64,000 bases of DNA from Streptomyces violaceorubidus (GTDB taxonomy: Bacteria; Actinomycetota; Actinomycetes; Streptomycetales; Streptomycetaceae), in NCBI RefSeq assembly GCF_000717995.1, contig NZ_JODM01000002.1:1-64000 (forward strand). Direction: 5' to 3'. The notes beneath the pieces are model-generated. The model searched no databases. It had not been told where the DNA came from and saw only the letters and a list, made by a program, of their open reading frames with translations. Position numbers and translations under genes: made by a program. Shown here piece by piece: positions 9,774 through 18,399 of the stretch (position 1 is the first letter of the stretch; each line of letters starts with the position of its first letter).

Positions 9774-10802
9774 TCAAGATCGGGCGCCGGTGCCGGCGCC
9801 CGGGTCGCCGCCGGGGCCGGTCCCGTCCCGGTCGTAGCGGATCCGGTGGCACAGTGCGGGGACCTCGCCGGAGGCCAACCGGGGCATCAGGGCGGGGAGT
9901 TCGGTGAACGCGGACTCACCGGTGACGAGCGCGTCCAGCGCCGGATCGGCGAGCAGTTCGAGGGCGAGGGCGAGCCGGTCGCCGTAGGTGCGGGTGGTGG
10001 CGCGGGCCGGGGAGACGGTGCCGACCTGGCTGCCGCGCAGGGTCAGACGCCGGGAGTGGAAGGCCTCACCGAGCGGCAGCGCGACGCGCCGGTCGCCGTA
10101 CCAGCTCAGTTCGACGACGGTGCCCTCGGGGCGCAGCAGCTCGAGCGACCGGGCGAGCCCGGCTTCCGTCGCACTGGCGTGCACGACGAGGTCGCGGTCC
10201 CCGGCGGCGTCGCCCGGGGACGCGAAACCGACGCCGAGCGCCTCGGCGACCCTCGCCCGGGCCGGGTCGGCGTCGACCAACTCCACGCGGACGCCGGGGA
10301 ACCGGGCCAGCAGGGCGGCGACCGAACAACCGACCATGCCACCGCCGACCACGGTGACCCGGTCGCCGACCAGGGGTGCCGCGTCCCACAGGGCGTTGAC
10401 GGCGGTCTCGACGGTCCCGGCGAGCACGGCCCGCCCGGCGGGGACCTCCGCGGGCACGGGGGTGACGGCGGCGGCCGGGACGACGTACCGCGTCTGGTGC
10501 GGGTGGAGACAGAACACCGTGCGTCCGACGAGGCGTTCGGGCCCGTCCTCCACCACGCCGACGCTGAGGTAGCCGTACTTCACCGGCCCCGGGAAGTCGC
10601 CCTCCTGGAACGGGGCGCGCATGGCCGTGTACTGGTTCCGCGGCACCCGGCCGTCGAAGACGAGGGTTTCGGTGCCGCGGCTGACACCGCTGAAGAGCGC
10701 CCGCACCAGCACCTCGTCGGCGCCCGGTTCCGGCAGCTCCACCTCGCGGATCGCGCCCCTGCCCGGTTCCTCGAGCCAGAACGCACGTGCCCTGCGTGTC
10801 AT
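9774..10802 (-). CDS. zinc-type medium-chain alcohol dehydrogenase
   Basis: A 342-aa MDR-family dehydrogenase. The GroES-like N-terminal domain carries [17 protein letters not shown] and the NAD(P) domain carries [19 protein letters not shown] with an acidic residue at the end of beta-2 ([10 protein letters not shown]). The catalytic-zinc cysteine usually found near residue 40 is not evident; the position reads SGVSRGTE, as in the bacteriochlorophyllide/threonine-dehydrogenase-like subfamily. GGAGGAG lies five bases before the ATG, giving this start over an upstream in-frame one. It is the promoter-proximal gene of the leftward pterin-type operon, 108 bases ahead of the PTPS homologue, and diverges from the phosphatidyltransferase gene. 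Substrate unknown. Confidence 0.88.
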   Translation of the reverse strand: MTRRARAFWLEEPGRGAIREVELPEPGADEVLVRALFSGVSRGTETLVFDGRVPRNQYTAMRAPFQEGDFPGPVKYGYLSVGVVEDGPERLVGRTVFCLHPHQTRYVVPAAAVTPVPAEVPAGRAVLAGTVETAVNALWDAAPLVGDRVTVVGGGMVGCSVAALLARFPGVRVELVDADPARARVAEALGVGFASPGDAAGDRDLVVHASATEAGLARSLELLRPEGTVVELSWYGDRRVALPLGEAFHSRRLTLRGSQVGTVSPARATTRTYGDRLALALELLADPALDALVTGESAFTELPALMPRLASGEVPALCHRIRYDRDGTGPGGDPGAGTGARS

Positions 10803-10911
10803 CTCAACTCCTCCTGAACGATCCGGAAGCCACTCACGTACCGAGGGACGCACGAGCCGCGGACAAGGCAGCGGCGTTGATCGACTCTGTCACACGGCCG
10901 GAGGATGTGCG
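10803..10911. promoter_or_regulatory. divergent intergenic region between dehydrogenase and CDP-alcohol phosphatidyltransferase
   Basis: A 109-base gap that must hold the promoters of both the leftward operon and the rightward phosphatidyltransferase gene. I see ribosome sites at both ends (GGAGGAG for the left gene, GGAGG at 10900-10904 for the right one) but no clear -10/-35 pair and no palindrome of note. Confidence 0.5.
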
Positions 10912-11697
10912 GTGGCCCTGAACAACACGTACGACGCGGGCGAGGCGTATGACGACTGTGCGGCGAGGTCCGTTCGGCAGGAGACGGCGGTGGGGGCCGG
11001 CGCCCAGGTCCTGCTGCTGGCGGTGCTCGGCACCGCGATCGGCTTGGGCGCGGCGGGCTGGCTGACCGGCCTGGTGTTCGCGTTCGCGAGCTGGGCGGTG
11101 CTCTCCCGGGCCCTGCACCGCTCCCGGCCGGCGGTGTTCGGCCCGGCCAACCGGGTCACCCTGGGCCGGACCACCCTGGTCGGCGGGGTCACCGCCCTGG
11201 TCGCCGACTCCTTCCGCGGCGCGCCGCCGGTCTCCCTCCTCGTCGGTCTGACGGCCGTGGCGCTGGTCCTGGACGGCGTGGACGGCAGGGTCGCCCGCCG
11301 CACCGGCACGACCACCGCGCTGGGCGCGCGCTTCGACATGGAGGTCGACGCGTTCCTGATCCTGGTGCTCAGCGTGTACGTCGCGAGGGACCTGGGGCCG
11401 TGGGTGCTGCTGATCGGCGGCATGCGGTACGTGTTCGTGGCGGCGGCCCGGGTGTGGCCGTGGCTGACCGCCGCGCTGCCGCCGAGCACGGCCCGCAAGA
11501 CGGTGGCGGCGCTCCAGGGCGTGCTGCTGCTCCTGGCGGGCGCCAACCTGCTGCCGCGCGCGGCGGACGCCGGGGTGGTGGCGGTGGCACTGGCCCTGCT
11601 GGTCTGGTCGTTCGGGCGGGACGTGCGGTGGCTGTGGCGGCGGTCGCGGGTCCCCGCGGTGCCCGTCACGGCGACGCGGGAGCTCGTGGCCCGGTGA
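10912..11697 (+). CDS. CDP-alcohol phosphatidyltransferase family membrane protein
   Basis: A 261-aa integral membrane enzyme that transfers a phosphatidyl (or phospho-alcohol) group from a CDP-linked donor to an alcohol. The catalytic signature DGVDGRVARRTGTTT-ALGARFDMEVD matches D-G-x2-A-R-x8-G-x3-D-x3-D, with Asp residues that bind the metal. About five or six hydrophobic helices follow and precede it. The GTG start at 10912 has GGAGG seven bases upstream. It diverges from the pterin-type operon; conserved adjacency in S. coelicolor (SCO6648 region) suggests a joint role, perhaps attaching the product to a phospholipid, but this is inference. Donor and acceptor unknown. Confidence 0.9.
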   Translation: MALNNTYDAGEAYDDCAARSVRQETAVGAGAQVLLLAVLGTAIGLGAAGWLTGLVFAFASWAVLSRALHRSRPAVFGPANRVTLGRTTLVGGVTALVADSFRGAPPVSLLVGLTAVALVLDGVDGRVARRTGTTTALGARFDMEVDAFLILVLSVYVARDLGPWVLLIGGMRYVFVAAARVWPWLTAALPPSTARKTVAALQGVLLLLAGANLLPRAADAGVVAVALALLVWSFGRDVRWLWRRSRVPAVPVTATRELVAR

Positions 11698-11745
11698 GGT
11701 CCGACGCCGCCCGCCGCTCGGCCCGCGTACTGCCGCCCGTACGCG

Positions 11746-12996
11746 TCAGCCGCGCCGGGGCAGCGTCCCCACCGCCACCAGCGGTACGGCGGCCAGCACC
11801 AGCCACGGCACCGCGACCGGCAGGCCGGTGTCCATCAGCAGGCCGGTCGCGGAGCTGCCGGCCAGCACGACGATCCCGGAGACCGAGGACAGCGCCCCGG
11901 TGTACAGCCCGAGCCGCCCGTCCTCGGCGAGGTCCGGCACCCAGGCGCGGGCGACGGGCGCGACGAGCATCTGGCCGACGGTGAGCAGGGCGACGAACCC
12001 CGCGGCGGGCACCAGTCCGCCCGCCCCCGTCCATCCGGCGGGCCGTGCGAGCCCGACGGCGGCGAACCCGAGGGCGATGAGCACCAGCCCTGCCACCATC
12101 GACCGGCGTGGCGCCAGCCGCTTGCCCGCCCACCGGGTCACCGGCAGCTGAGCGGTCACCACCAGCAGCGACGACAGCGCGAACAGCCAGGCCAGCGGAG
12201 CCTGCGAACCGGTCGCCCGCTCCACCTCGGCGGGCAGCGCCAGGTAGAGCTGGTTGTAGGCGAGCAGGTAGGCGCCGTAGGCACAACACAGCGCGAGGAA
12301 AGGCCGGTTGCGCAGCAGGAGCCGCGCCCCGCGCTTCATCCGGACCCGGGGCCGCCCGGGGACGCGTTGCGGCAGCAGCCACGCGTGCCCGGCGAGGACC
12401 AGGACGAAGACCCCGGCCCCGGCGAGGCAGGCGGTACGGAAGTCGACGGCGAGCAGCAGCGCCCCCAGCAGCGGCCCGACGAAGGCACCGGCCTGCCCGG
12501 CGACGGTGAACAGCGCGAGCACCCGGGTCCGGTCCCCGCCCCCCTCCTCCTCCCGCAGGACGGCCTGCCGGGCGACCTCGGACTCGACGGCCGGCGAGAA
12601 GAGCGCGGCGGCGAACCCGATCAGCAGTACGGCGCCGACGACGGCCCAGGTCCGCTCGGCGAACCCGAGCCAGACGAATCCGGCGATCCGCAGCACGCAC
12701 CCGGTGAGCACGACGGGCCGGATGCCGTAGCGGTCGGTGAGCGCCCCGCCGACCACGAACAGCCCCTGCTGGCTGAAGGTCCGCAGCCCGAGCACGAACC
12801 CGACCAGCCATCCCGCCATGCCGATGGACTGCCCGAGGTGCTCGGAGAGGAAGGGCAGTACGGCGAAAAAGCCGAGGTTGAAGGCGAGTTGGGTGAGGAC
12901 GAGCAGCCGGAGCAAGGGGGTGAGCGTGCCGAGTGGCACGGTGCGGCGGCCGGATGCCCGCGCGGATCGCCCGGCGGAGGCGGGTGCGGAGGTCAT
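11746..12996 (-). CDS. major facilitator superfamily transporter
   Basis: A 416-aa MFS permease with 12 predicted membrane helices. The loop 2-3 signature GGALTDRYGIRPVVLTG corresponds to the G-x3-D-R-x-G-R/K motif. It is the last gene of the operon that begins with the lipoprotein at 16327. The start lies one base from the permease stop, so it is coupled. In metallophore systems such a carrier often exports the chelator; since the operon promoter carries a Zur-type box, an exporter of a zinc ligand is plausible but unproven. Drug or sugar efflux are alternatives. Confidence 0.9.
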   Translation of the reverse strand: MTSAPASAGRSARASGRRTVPLGTLTPLLRLLVLTQLAFNLGFFAVLPFLSEHLGQSIGMAGWLVGFVLGLRTFSQQGLFVVGGALTDRYGIRPVVLTGCVLRIAGFVWLGFAERTWAVVGAVLLIGFAAALFSPAVESEVARQAVLREEEGGGDRTRVLALFTVAGQAGAFVGPLLGALLLAVDFRTACLAGAGVFVLVLAGHAWLLPQRVPGRPRVRMKRGARLLLRNRPFLALCCAYGAYLLAYNQLYLALPAEVERATGSQAPLAWLFALSSLLVVTAQLPVTRWAGKRLAPRRSMVAGLVLIALGFAAVGLARPAGWTGAGGLVPAAGFVALLTVGQMLVAPVARAWVPDLAEDGRLGLYTGALSSVSGIVVLAGSSATGLLMDTGLPVAVPWLVLAAVPLVAVGTLPRRG

Positions 12997-12997
12997 G

Positions 12998-14815
12998 TCA
13001 GCGCACTCCGGCCGTTTCCGTCTCCGCCGCCGGGACGGACCGCCGCTCGGCCTTGTCGCCCGGGTCGGCCCCGTCGACGGCGGGTGAGGGGCGTCGCCGG
13101 GACGGTCGGCGCAGTGCGCCGGCGGCGCTGACGGCCAGGGCGCCGAGCAGGGCGAGGACGGCGGCGGGGGCGAGGACCGCCCAGGGGGCGCGCTCGGCGT
13201 AGGGCTGGTTCTCGGCGAGGAGCAGGCCCCACTCGGGGGACGGCGGCTGGGCGCCGAGGCCGAGGAAGCCGAGGGAGGCGAGCGCGAGGGCGATGCCGGG
13301 CAGCCGCAGCAGGGCGTGTCTGAGGACCGGCGGGACCACGGCGGGCAGCAGTTCGTGCCGCAGCAGGTGGACCCGCCCCGTACCCAGCCCCTTGGTGGCG
13401 GTGATGTGCAGCGTGGCCCGCTCCTGCCGCAGCAGGGAGGAGGTGTGCGCGGCGAGCGGCGCCCAGGCGACGGCGCCCACGGCGAACGCGGGGGTGGCCG
13501 CTCCGCTCCCGGCGACGGCGGTGACGAGCAGCGCGACGAGCACGGGCGGCACGGCGTTGACGGTGTCGACGAGCGGCCCGGAGAGCCGGGGCACGAGACC
13601 GAGCAGCACGCCCACGAGCAGGGCGGCGGCGCTGATGGCGGCGGCGAGGAGCAGCGTGTCCAGCGCCCCGTGGCCGACGCGGGCGAGCAGGTCGCGCCCG
13701 AGGGCGTCGGTGCCGAAGGGATGGTCGAGGGAAGGGGCCCGCAGCCGTTGCCCCGTGTCGAGCGCGAGCGGATCGCGGGCCAGCCCGGCGCCGACGACGG
13801 CGAGCAGGGCGGCGCCGTGGAGCAGCGGCAGCACTGTGCGGGCGGGCGGGGCGGGCCGGTGCAGCGAGGACAGGGCGCCGTCGCGTACCGCGGGCCCGGT
13901 GAGCAGCCGGGCGGCGAGGCGGGTGGCGCCGGTCGCGAGCGCGGCGACCAGCACGAGGGCGAGGGTGCCGGCCTGGAGGACGGGGAGGTCCTGCGCGAGG
14001 GCGGCCTGGAGGGTGGTGCGCCCGAGACCGGGGATGTCGAAGACCTGCTCGACGGCGACGGCCCCGCCCGTCAGCCCGACGGCGAACAGTCCGAGGTTGG
14101 GCAGCAGCGCGGGCAGGCACCGCCGTAGGGCCTGGCGGGCGATGGACCGGCCGGTCAGCCCGCGGGCCGCGGCGGCCAGCGCCCAGGGCTCGCCGAAGGC
14201 GCCGGGCAGCAGGTCGTCGAGGAGCCGTCCCAACACGGCGCCCGCGGGCAGCCCGAGGGCGAGCGCGGGCAGCACGGTCCACTGGGGCCCGTACCAGCCC
14301 AGCGCGGGCAGCCATCCCCACTGCACCCCGACGACGGTGGCGAGCACGGAGGCGACGAGGAACTCGGGCAGCGAGGCGAGTACGGCGGAGGCGCTCCCGC
14401 CCGCGCGTCGCCCGCCGAGCCGCCGCCGGGCGCCCAGCCGCAGGGTGCGCGCGCAGACCGCCCCGGCGGTGAGGACGGCGACGAGCAGCGCGACCCCCAT
14501 GAGCAGGAGCGAGGCACCGAGCGCCCGGAGCACGTCGGGCAGTACATCGGTCCCGGAGATCCACGACTGCCCGGCGTCCCCGCGCACGAGTCGGCCCAGC
14601 CAGCCGGTGAGCACGTGCAGGGGTCCGCCGTCGATCCCGAGCCGGCCCCGGATGTCGGCGAGCACCTCGGGCGTGGGCTCGCGCTCGGCGGACCGCGCCT
14701 TGAGGACGGTGTACGCGGGGTCGGTGCGGGTGAGCCAGGGCAGCAGCCCGACCCCGCACACCAGCCCGACCGCGAGGAATGTCCGCCACCCGGCGCCGGC
14801 CAACCGCTGCCACAT
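12998..14815 (-). CDS. fused two-permease ABC transporter protein (DppB-DppC type)
   Basis: A 605-aa protein that joins two peptide/nickel-type permeases. The N-terminal half resembles DppB/NikB, including the leader TDPAYTVLKARSAEREPTPEVLADIRGRLGIDG and an EAA-like loop near AAARGLTGRSIARQALRRCLP. The C-terminal half resembles DppC/NikC (GTDALGRDLLARVGHGALDTLLLA) with a second EAA loop at TATKGLGTGRVHLLRHELLP. In most organisms these are two genes. No ATP-binding partner is present in this operon or elsewhere in the window, so an ATPase encoded at another locus must be used. It sits three bases after the lipoprotein gene. Ligand is probably a peptide-like or metal-chelate compound. Confidence 0.9.
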   Translation of the reverse strand: MWQRLAGAGWRTFLAVGLVCGVGLLPWLTRTDPAYTVLKARSAEREPTPEVLADIRGRLGIDGGPLHVLTGWLGRLVRGDAGQSWISGTDVLPDVLRALGASLLLMGVALLVAVLTAGAVCARTLRLGARRRLGGRRAGGSASAVLASLPEFLVASVLATVVGVQWGWLPALGWYGPQWTVLPALALGLPAGAVLGRLLDDLLPGAFGEPWALAAAARGLTGRSIARQALRRCLPALLPNLGLFAVGLTGGAVAVEQVFDIPGLGRTTLQAALAQDLPVLQAGTLALVLVAALATGATRLAARLLTGPAVRDGALSSLHRPAPPARTVLPLLHGAALLAVVGAGLARDPLALDTGQRLRAPSLDHPFGTDALGRDLLARVGHGALDTLLLAAAISAAALLVGVLLGLVPRLSGPLVDTVNAVPPVLVALLVTAVAGSGAATPAFAVGAVAWAPLAAHTSSLLRQERATLHITATKGLGTGRVHLLRHELLPAVVPPVLRHALLRLPGIALALASLGFLGLGAQPPSPEWGLLLAENQPYAERAPWAVLAPAAVLALLGALAVSAAGALRRPSRRRPSPAVDGADPGDKAERRSVPAAETETAGVR

Positions 14816-14818
14816 GGT

Positions 14819-16327
14819 TCAGCGCCGGGTGCCGGTGCCGACGAGGGTGCGCTCGTACGGGTCGAGGATCACGCCCCGCACGGAGCCGGCGACGCCGGTG
14901 ATGACGCGCTGGTGCACGAGCGGCACGACGGCGTCGCTGCCGAGGATGCGGGCCTCGGCGGCCATGGCGGCGTCCTGTCGCTCGGCGGTGTCGGCGACCT
15001 TCTCGGCGTCGGCGACGGCACGGTCGACGCCCTTGTCGCACAGCTGGGCGATGTTGAACCCGCCGTCGCAGGTGTAGTCGCCGGCGAGGACGGCGACGGG
15101 GTCGCCGGTGTCCAGGAGCGTGTTCCGGGCGAGCACGAAGGCGTCGAACTTCCCGTCGAGGGCGTCGCCTTCGAGTCGCGAGTACTCCCGCACGGTGAGC
15201 TTCACCGTGAACCCGGCCTTCTCCAGCTGCTGCTTGACCACCTGGGCGACCTCGGGCAGTTCGGGCCGGTTGTCGTAGGTGGCGAGCTCGATGGCGGCGC
15301 CGCCCGGCTTCTTGGCCGCCGTCCGTCCGACGGGGGCGGTCCGCTTGCCCTCCGCCCAGGTGACGGCGGGGCCGTAGACGCCGGCGGCCGGGTCGGCATG
15401 CCCCTCGTACACGTCCTCGGCGAAGACCGAGGTGTCGAGCGCGCCCCGGGCGGCTGCGCGCAGTCCGGCGTCCTTGAAGGTCCCGGACGAGGCGTTGAGG
15501 AGCAGGCTGGTGGTCCGGGTGGTGGCGGTGTCGCGCCGGGTCTTCTCGTCGAGCGACGCCGCCTGGGCGACGGGAACGGCCTCGGCGATGTCCAGTTCCC
15601 CGGTCCGCAGCGCGTTGGCGCGGGCGGTGCCGTCGGCGACGAAGCGCGCGTCGATGCCGGCGGCCTGCGCGCGGCCACCCCAGTAGTCGTCGAACCGGTC
15701 GAGGGAAGCGGAGCCGGCGCCGTTGACCTTGGTCAGCTCGAAGGGCCCGGTGGCGTGGCCGACGGGGTCGACTCGGCCGCTGTCGCCGTAGGCGTCCTTG
15801 GACAGGATGGCGAGGCTGGGGCTGGAGAGCCGCAGGGGCAGTACCGGGTCGGGCTCGGTGGTGGTGACCCGGACGACCCGGTCGCCGCTCGCCTCGGCAC
15901 TGAGGGTGACACCGGCGAGGGCGGCGGGGGCGGGCTCGGCGTCGGTGGCGTGGGTGAGGGCGTCGGCGACGGAGGCGGGGGTCACTTCACCGCCGTCCTG
16001 GAAGGCGGCGTCGCGCAGGGTGAACTCCCAGACCTTGTCCCCGTCCCTGCGCCAGGACTCAGCGAGCGCGGGTGCGGCGGAGCCGTTGGCGTCGAGGGCG
16101 GTGAGGCCCTCGGTGACGCCGAGGCGGCTGAGCAGGGTGGCGTCGGCGCCGCACGGCGAGAGGTTCTCGGCGGGCGGGAAGGCGAGGGCGACGCGGAGAC
16201 GGGCGCCGTCCCCGTCCTTGCCGTCACCGGACGCGGAGTCCTCGCCCCCTCCGGAGGCGAAGCATCCGGCCATCAGCGGGACGAGCAGGAACGGGGCGAG
16301 CAGCCGGGGGCGGCGGTGGGAGCGCAT
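14819..16327 (-). CDS. ABC transporter substrate-binding lipoprotein (peptide/nickel family 5)
   Basis: A 502-aa solute-binding protein of the DppA/OppA/NikA fold. The N-terminus MRSHRRPRLLAPFLLVPLMAGC is a lipoprotein signal with lipobox LMAGC, Cys about residue 22, so the mature protein is anchored outside the membrane. The sequence LSPCGADATLLSRLGVTEGLTALDANGSAAPALAESWRRDGDKVWEFTLRDAAF is characteristic of family 5. It is the first gene of a three-gene operon (binding protein, fused permease, MFS). Its promoter overlaps a Zur-type palindrome, implying induction in zinc shortage and uptake of a zinc chelate, a zincophore or a related peptide. Confidence 0.92.
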   Translation of the reverse strand: MRSHRRPRLLAPFLLVPLMAGCFASGGGEDSASGDGKDGDGARLRVALAFPPAENLSPCGADATLLSRLGVTEGLTALDANGSAAPALAESWRRDGDKVWEFTLRDAAFQDGGEVTPASVADALTHATDAEPAPAALAGVTLSAEASGDRVVRVTTTEPDPVLPLRLSSPSLAILSKDAYGDSGRVDPVGHATGPFELTKVNGAGSASLDRFDDYWGGRAQAAGIDARFVADGTARANALRTGELDIAEAVPVAQAASLDEKTRRDTATTRTTSLLLNASSGTFKDAGLRAAARGALDTSVFAEDVYEGHADPAAGVYGPAVTWAEGKRTAPVGRTAAKKPGGAAIELATYDNRPELPEVAQVVKQQLEKAGFTVKLTVREYSRLEGDALDGKFDAFVLARNTLLDTGDPVAVLAGDYTCDGGFNIAQLCDKGVDRAVADAEKVADTAERQDAAMAAEARILGSDAVVPLVHQRVITGVAGSVRGVILDPYERTLVGTGTRR

Positions 16328-16389
16328 GGTCCTCGGATCGATCAGGTGCGGGGCGGGCGGGCGGGGAGACGGGCGGGAGCGAGAACCGG

Positions 16390-16418
16390 AGCCTACATGA
16401 AAACGATTTTCATGCCTA
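16390..16418 (-). promoter_or_regulatory. promoter with Zur-type operator upstream of the lipoprotein operon
   Basis: The palindrome CATGAAAACGATTTTCATG (16396-16414) has 8-bp perfect arms around three bases. Its core TGAAAACGATTTTCA differs at one position from the Streptomyces Zur consensus TGAAAATGATTTTCA. Reading leftward, TAGGCA (16418-16413) and TAGGCT (16395-16390) are acceptable -35 and -10 hexamers 17 bases apart, so the operator fills the spacer exactly. The start codon is about 60 bases further. Zinc-loaded Zur binding here would block transcription; iron Fur-type proteins bind different sequences in this genus, so Zur is favoured. Confidence 0.78.
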
Positions 16419-16420
16419 CC

Positions 16421-16963
16421 TCACCCCAGGGGAACATCGAAGTGCACGATCCCCTGCCCGCCACCCGCGTCCTCCCGCTCGTCGTGCACGACCTTGGCCA
16501 GCGACCGCCAGAAGGGCTCCGCCCCGGTGACGGCGGGGTCGGTGTGCAGATAGACGGCCCGATACCCCCCGTCGGCGGCGGCGAACGCCAGCAACTCCTC
16601 GACAAGTCGACGCGCGAGCCCACGCCGCCGGTGCTCGGGCCGCACGTACACCCGCCGCAACTGCGCGGTCACACCGGAGGGGTACCGCTCGGCGACCTGC
16701 GCGGGGTTCGGCGGATGCGCGGGCCCCCGGGAGTCGAGAGCACCGGTGGCGACGACCTCGCCCTCCGCGTCCACGGCGACGAGGAGCGTGTGCCGGGCGG
16801 GCGCCAGATAGGCCCCGGCCAGGTCGATGACATCGGCATGCCAGCGCGGGACGTACCCGGTCCCGAAGTCGCGGTAGACGGTGTCGAGCATCACGGCTCG
16901 GGCGCCGTCGAGGTCGGCGGGGGCGGCTGGGCGGATGCAGTAGTCACTGGTACGCACTTGCAC
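16421..16963 (-). CDS. GNAT-family N-acetyltransferase
   Basis: A 180-aa acetyl-CoA-dependent acetyltransferase. The acetyl-CoA pyrophosphate loop is visible as VRPEHRRRGLARRLVEELL (R-x-x-G-x-G/A type). It is preceded by the strand TAQLRRVYV and followed by YRAVYLHTDPAVTGAEPFWRSLAK. GTG start at 16963. The gene ends only a few bases before the Zur-type promoter of the next operon and is transcribed in the same direction, but the operator would let the two be controlled separately. Substrate unknown. Confidence 0.9.
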   Translation of the reverse strand: MQVRTSDYCIRPAAPADLDGARAVMLDTVYRDFGTGYVPRWHADVIDLAGAYLAPARHTLLVAVDAEGEVVATGALDSRGPAHPPNPAQVAERYPSGVTAQLRRVYVRPEHRRRGLARRLVEELLAFAAADGGYRAVYLHTDPAVTGAEPFWRSLAKVVHDEREDAGGGQGIVHFDVPLG

Positions 16964-17097
16964 ATCGTACGCAGCAACGAATCCGACGCCGCCACCGGAG
17001 GCACCCGCGACCTCACCGGTCCTGTGCTGCTCATCGCAGCGGGAGCGTGGGGGCCGCGGAGCCGCCCCGCAGGCGTGCGTTCTCGGTGCTCTCGCGC

Positions 17098-18339
17098 TCA
17101 GGGTGAGCGCAGCCAGGTCAGTCTTTCCTCGGCGGCCCGCAGGCGGGGGTGTCCGGGGCCGTGCAGACGGCGGTAGTCGCGTACGCAGCGGTCGAGCAGT
17201 TCGGCGGCCTCCGCGTGGTGGCCGGCGTCGATCAGCACGTTGGCGAGGTTGTCCCGGGTGGCGACCGTGATCGGGTGGTCGTCACCTTGGAGTGCCGCGC
17301 GCCTGCTCAGGACCGCGCGCAGGAGGGGCACGGCCTCCTCGTAGCGTTCCTGGGCGTGCAGGACGGCCGCGAGATTGTTGCGGGCGGTGAAGGTGGTCTC
17401 GTGGTCCGGGCCCAGCGCGGCCTCCGTCGAGCGGACCACGGCGCGGATCTGCTGCTCCGCCTCGGCATGGCGGTCCAGTCGGACCAGGACGGCGCCCAGG
17501 TTGCTGCGGGCCGCGATCGTCTTCTCGTGGTCGGGTCCGTACCGGTTCACCAGTCGGGGCACGAGGGCGCCCAGGGCTCGCTCGGCCTCCTCGTGACGGC
17601 CGCACTTGAGCAGGGAGGCGGCGTGCGCGTTGGTGGAGGACAGGACATCGGGGTGGTCACGGCCGAGCTGCCGGATGCGGCGTTCCAGGACGTCCCTCGC
17701 CAGCGGCTCCGCTTCGTGGGCCCGGCCCAGGTCCTCCAGGACCGCCGCGAGCCGGGTGGCGCTGTGCAGCGCGTCCGGGTGGTCGCGGCCGAGCGTCTCC
17801 GCCTGGGCGCGGAAGGTGTCGCGCCACGCTGTCTCGGCGAGGGCCAGTTGACCGGTGGTGTGGAGCGCGCCGGCCAACTCGGCGGAGGTGCGCAGGGTTT
17901 CCTCGTGGCGGTCGCCGAGCGTGGTCCACTGGGTGCGGGCCACATGCTGGTAGAGCTCTACGGCTTCCTCGCCCCGTCCGGGGATCGACACCAGGACCTG
18001 GGCGAGTTCGCGGATGGCGGTGAGGGTGTCCGGGTGCTCGGAGCCCAGGGTGTCGATGGCGGACCGGGCCCGCATGGTGTGGATCTCCTCGGCGGAGAGT
18101 TCCACGCGGGCGATCTCGTGCTCCGGCCGGCCCTCCGTGACCTCCGTGAAGGTGATGTGTCCGCCGACCAACCGCCGTGGTTTGCCGGGTCCTTGGGAGT
18201 CGGGTTCCGATGGCGGTTGTCCGGCCGCCGTGCGGTCCCGGGGGGTCTGTCCGCCCTCCTGTGCCTGTCGGGGCTGCGGAGGCTGTGCGCCGGCGGCCCC
18301 GCCGTCCTCCGCGGCTCGTCGCCGCCACCATCGGGTCAT
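17098..18339 (-). CDS. tetratricopeptide repeat protein (kinesin-light-chain type TPRs)
   Basis: 413 aa. After a charged, Gly/Pro/Gln-rich N-terminus (1-55), the rest is a run of about seven 42-residue TPR_10/TPR_12 repeats of the kinesin-light-chain kind, recognisable by recurring LGxDHPDxLxxxxxLAxxLxxxGRxxEAExLxR phrases (for example LGSEHPDTLTAI, LGRDHPDALHSA, LGPDHETTFTAR). This makes a scaffold for protein interaction. It lies 60 bases downstream of the CHAT protease gene on the same strand, so the two are probably co-transcribed. In actinobacteria such TPR proteins accompany caspase-like proteases in predicted conflict or signalling modules. Confidence 0.9.
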   Translation of the reverse strand: MTRWWRRRAAEDGGAAGAQPPQPRQAQEGGQTPRDRTAAGQPPSEPDSQGPGKPRRLVGGHITFTEVTEGRPEHEIARVELSAEEIHTMRARSAIDTLGSEHPDTLTAIRELAQVLVSIPGRGEEAVELYQHVARTQWTTLGDRHEETLRTSAELAGALHTTGQLALAETAWRDTFRAQAETLGRDHPDALHSATRLAAVLEDLGRAHEAEPLARDVLERRIRQLGRDHPDVLSSTNAHAASLLKCGRHEEAERALGALVPRLVNRYGPDHEKTIAARSNLGAVLVRLDRHAEAEQQIRAVVRSTEAALGPDHETTFTARNNLAAVLHAQERYEEAVPLLRAVLSRRAALQGDDHPITVATRDNLANVLIDAGHHAEAAELLDRCVRDYRRLHGPGHPRLRAAEERLTWLRSP

Positions 18340-18399
18340 CGTGACCGCCTCCTCGGTTGCTTTCGGTCTCCTCGGTGCTTGCGTTGCCCGCCTGCGTCG

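Noticed and set aside
16396..16414. Nickel (Nur) or iron (DmdR/IdeR) operator
   Set aside because: IdeR-type boxes read TTAGGTTAGGCTAACCTAA and Nur boxes TTGCA-N5-TTGCAA; neither matches, whereas the Zur core matches at 14 of 15 positions.
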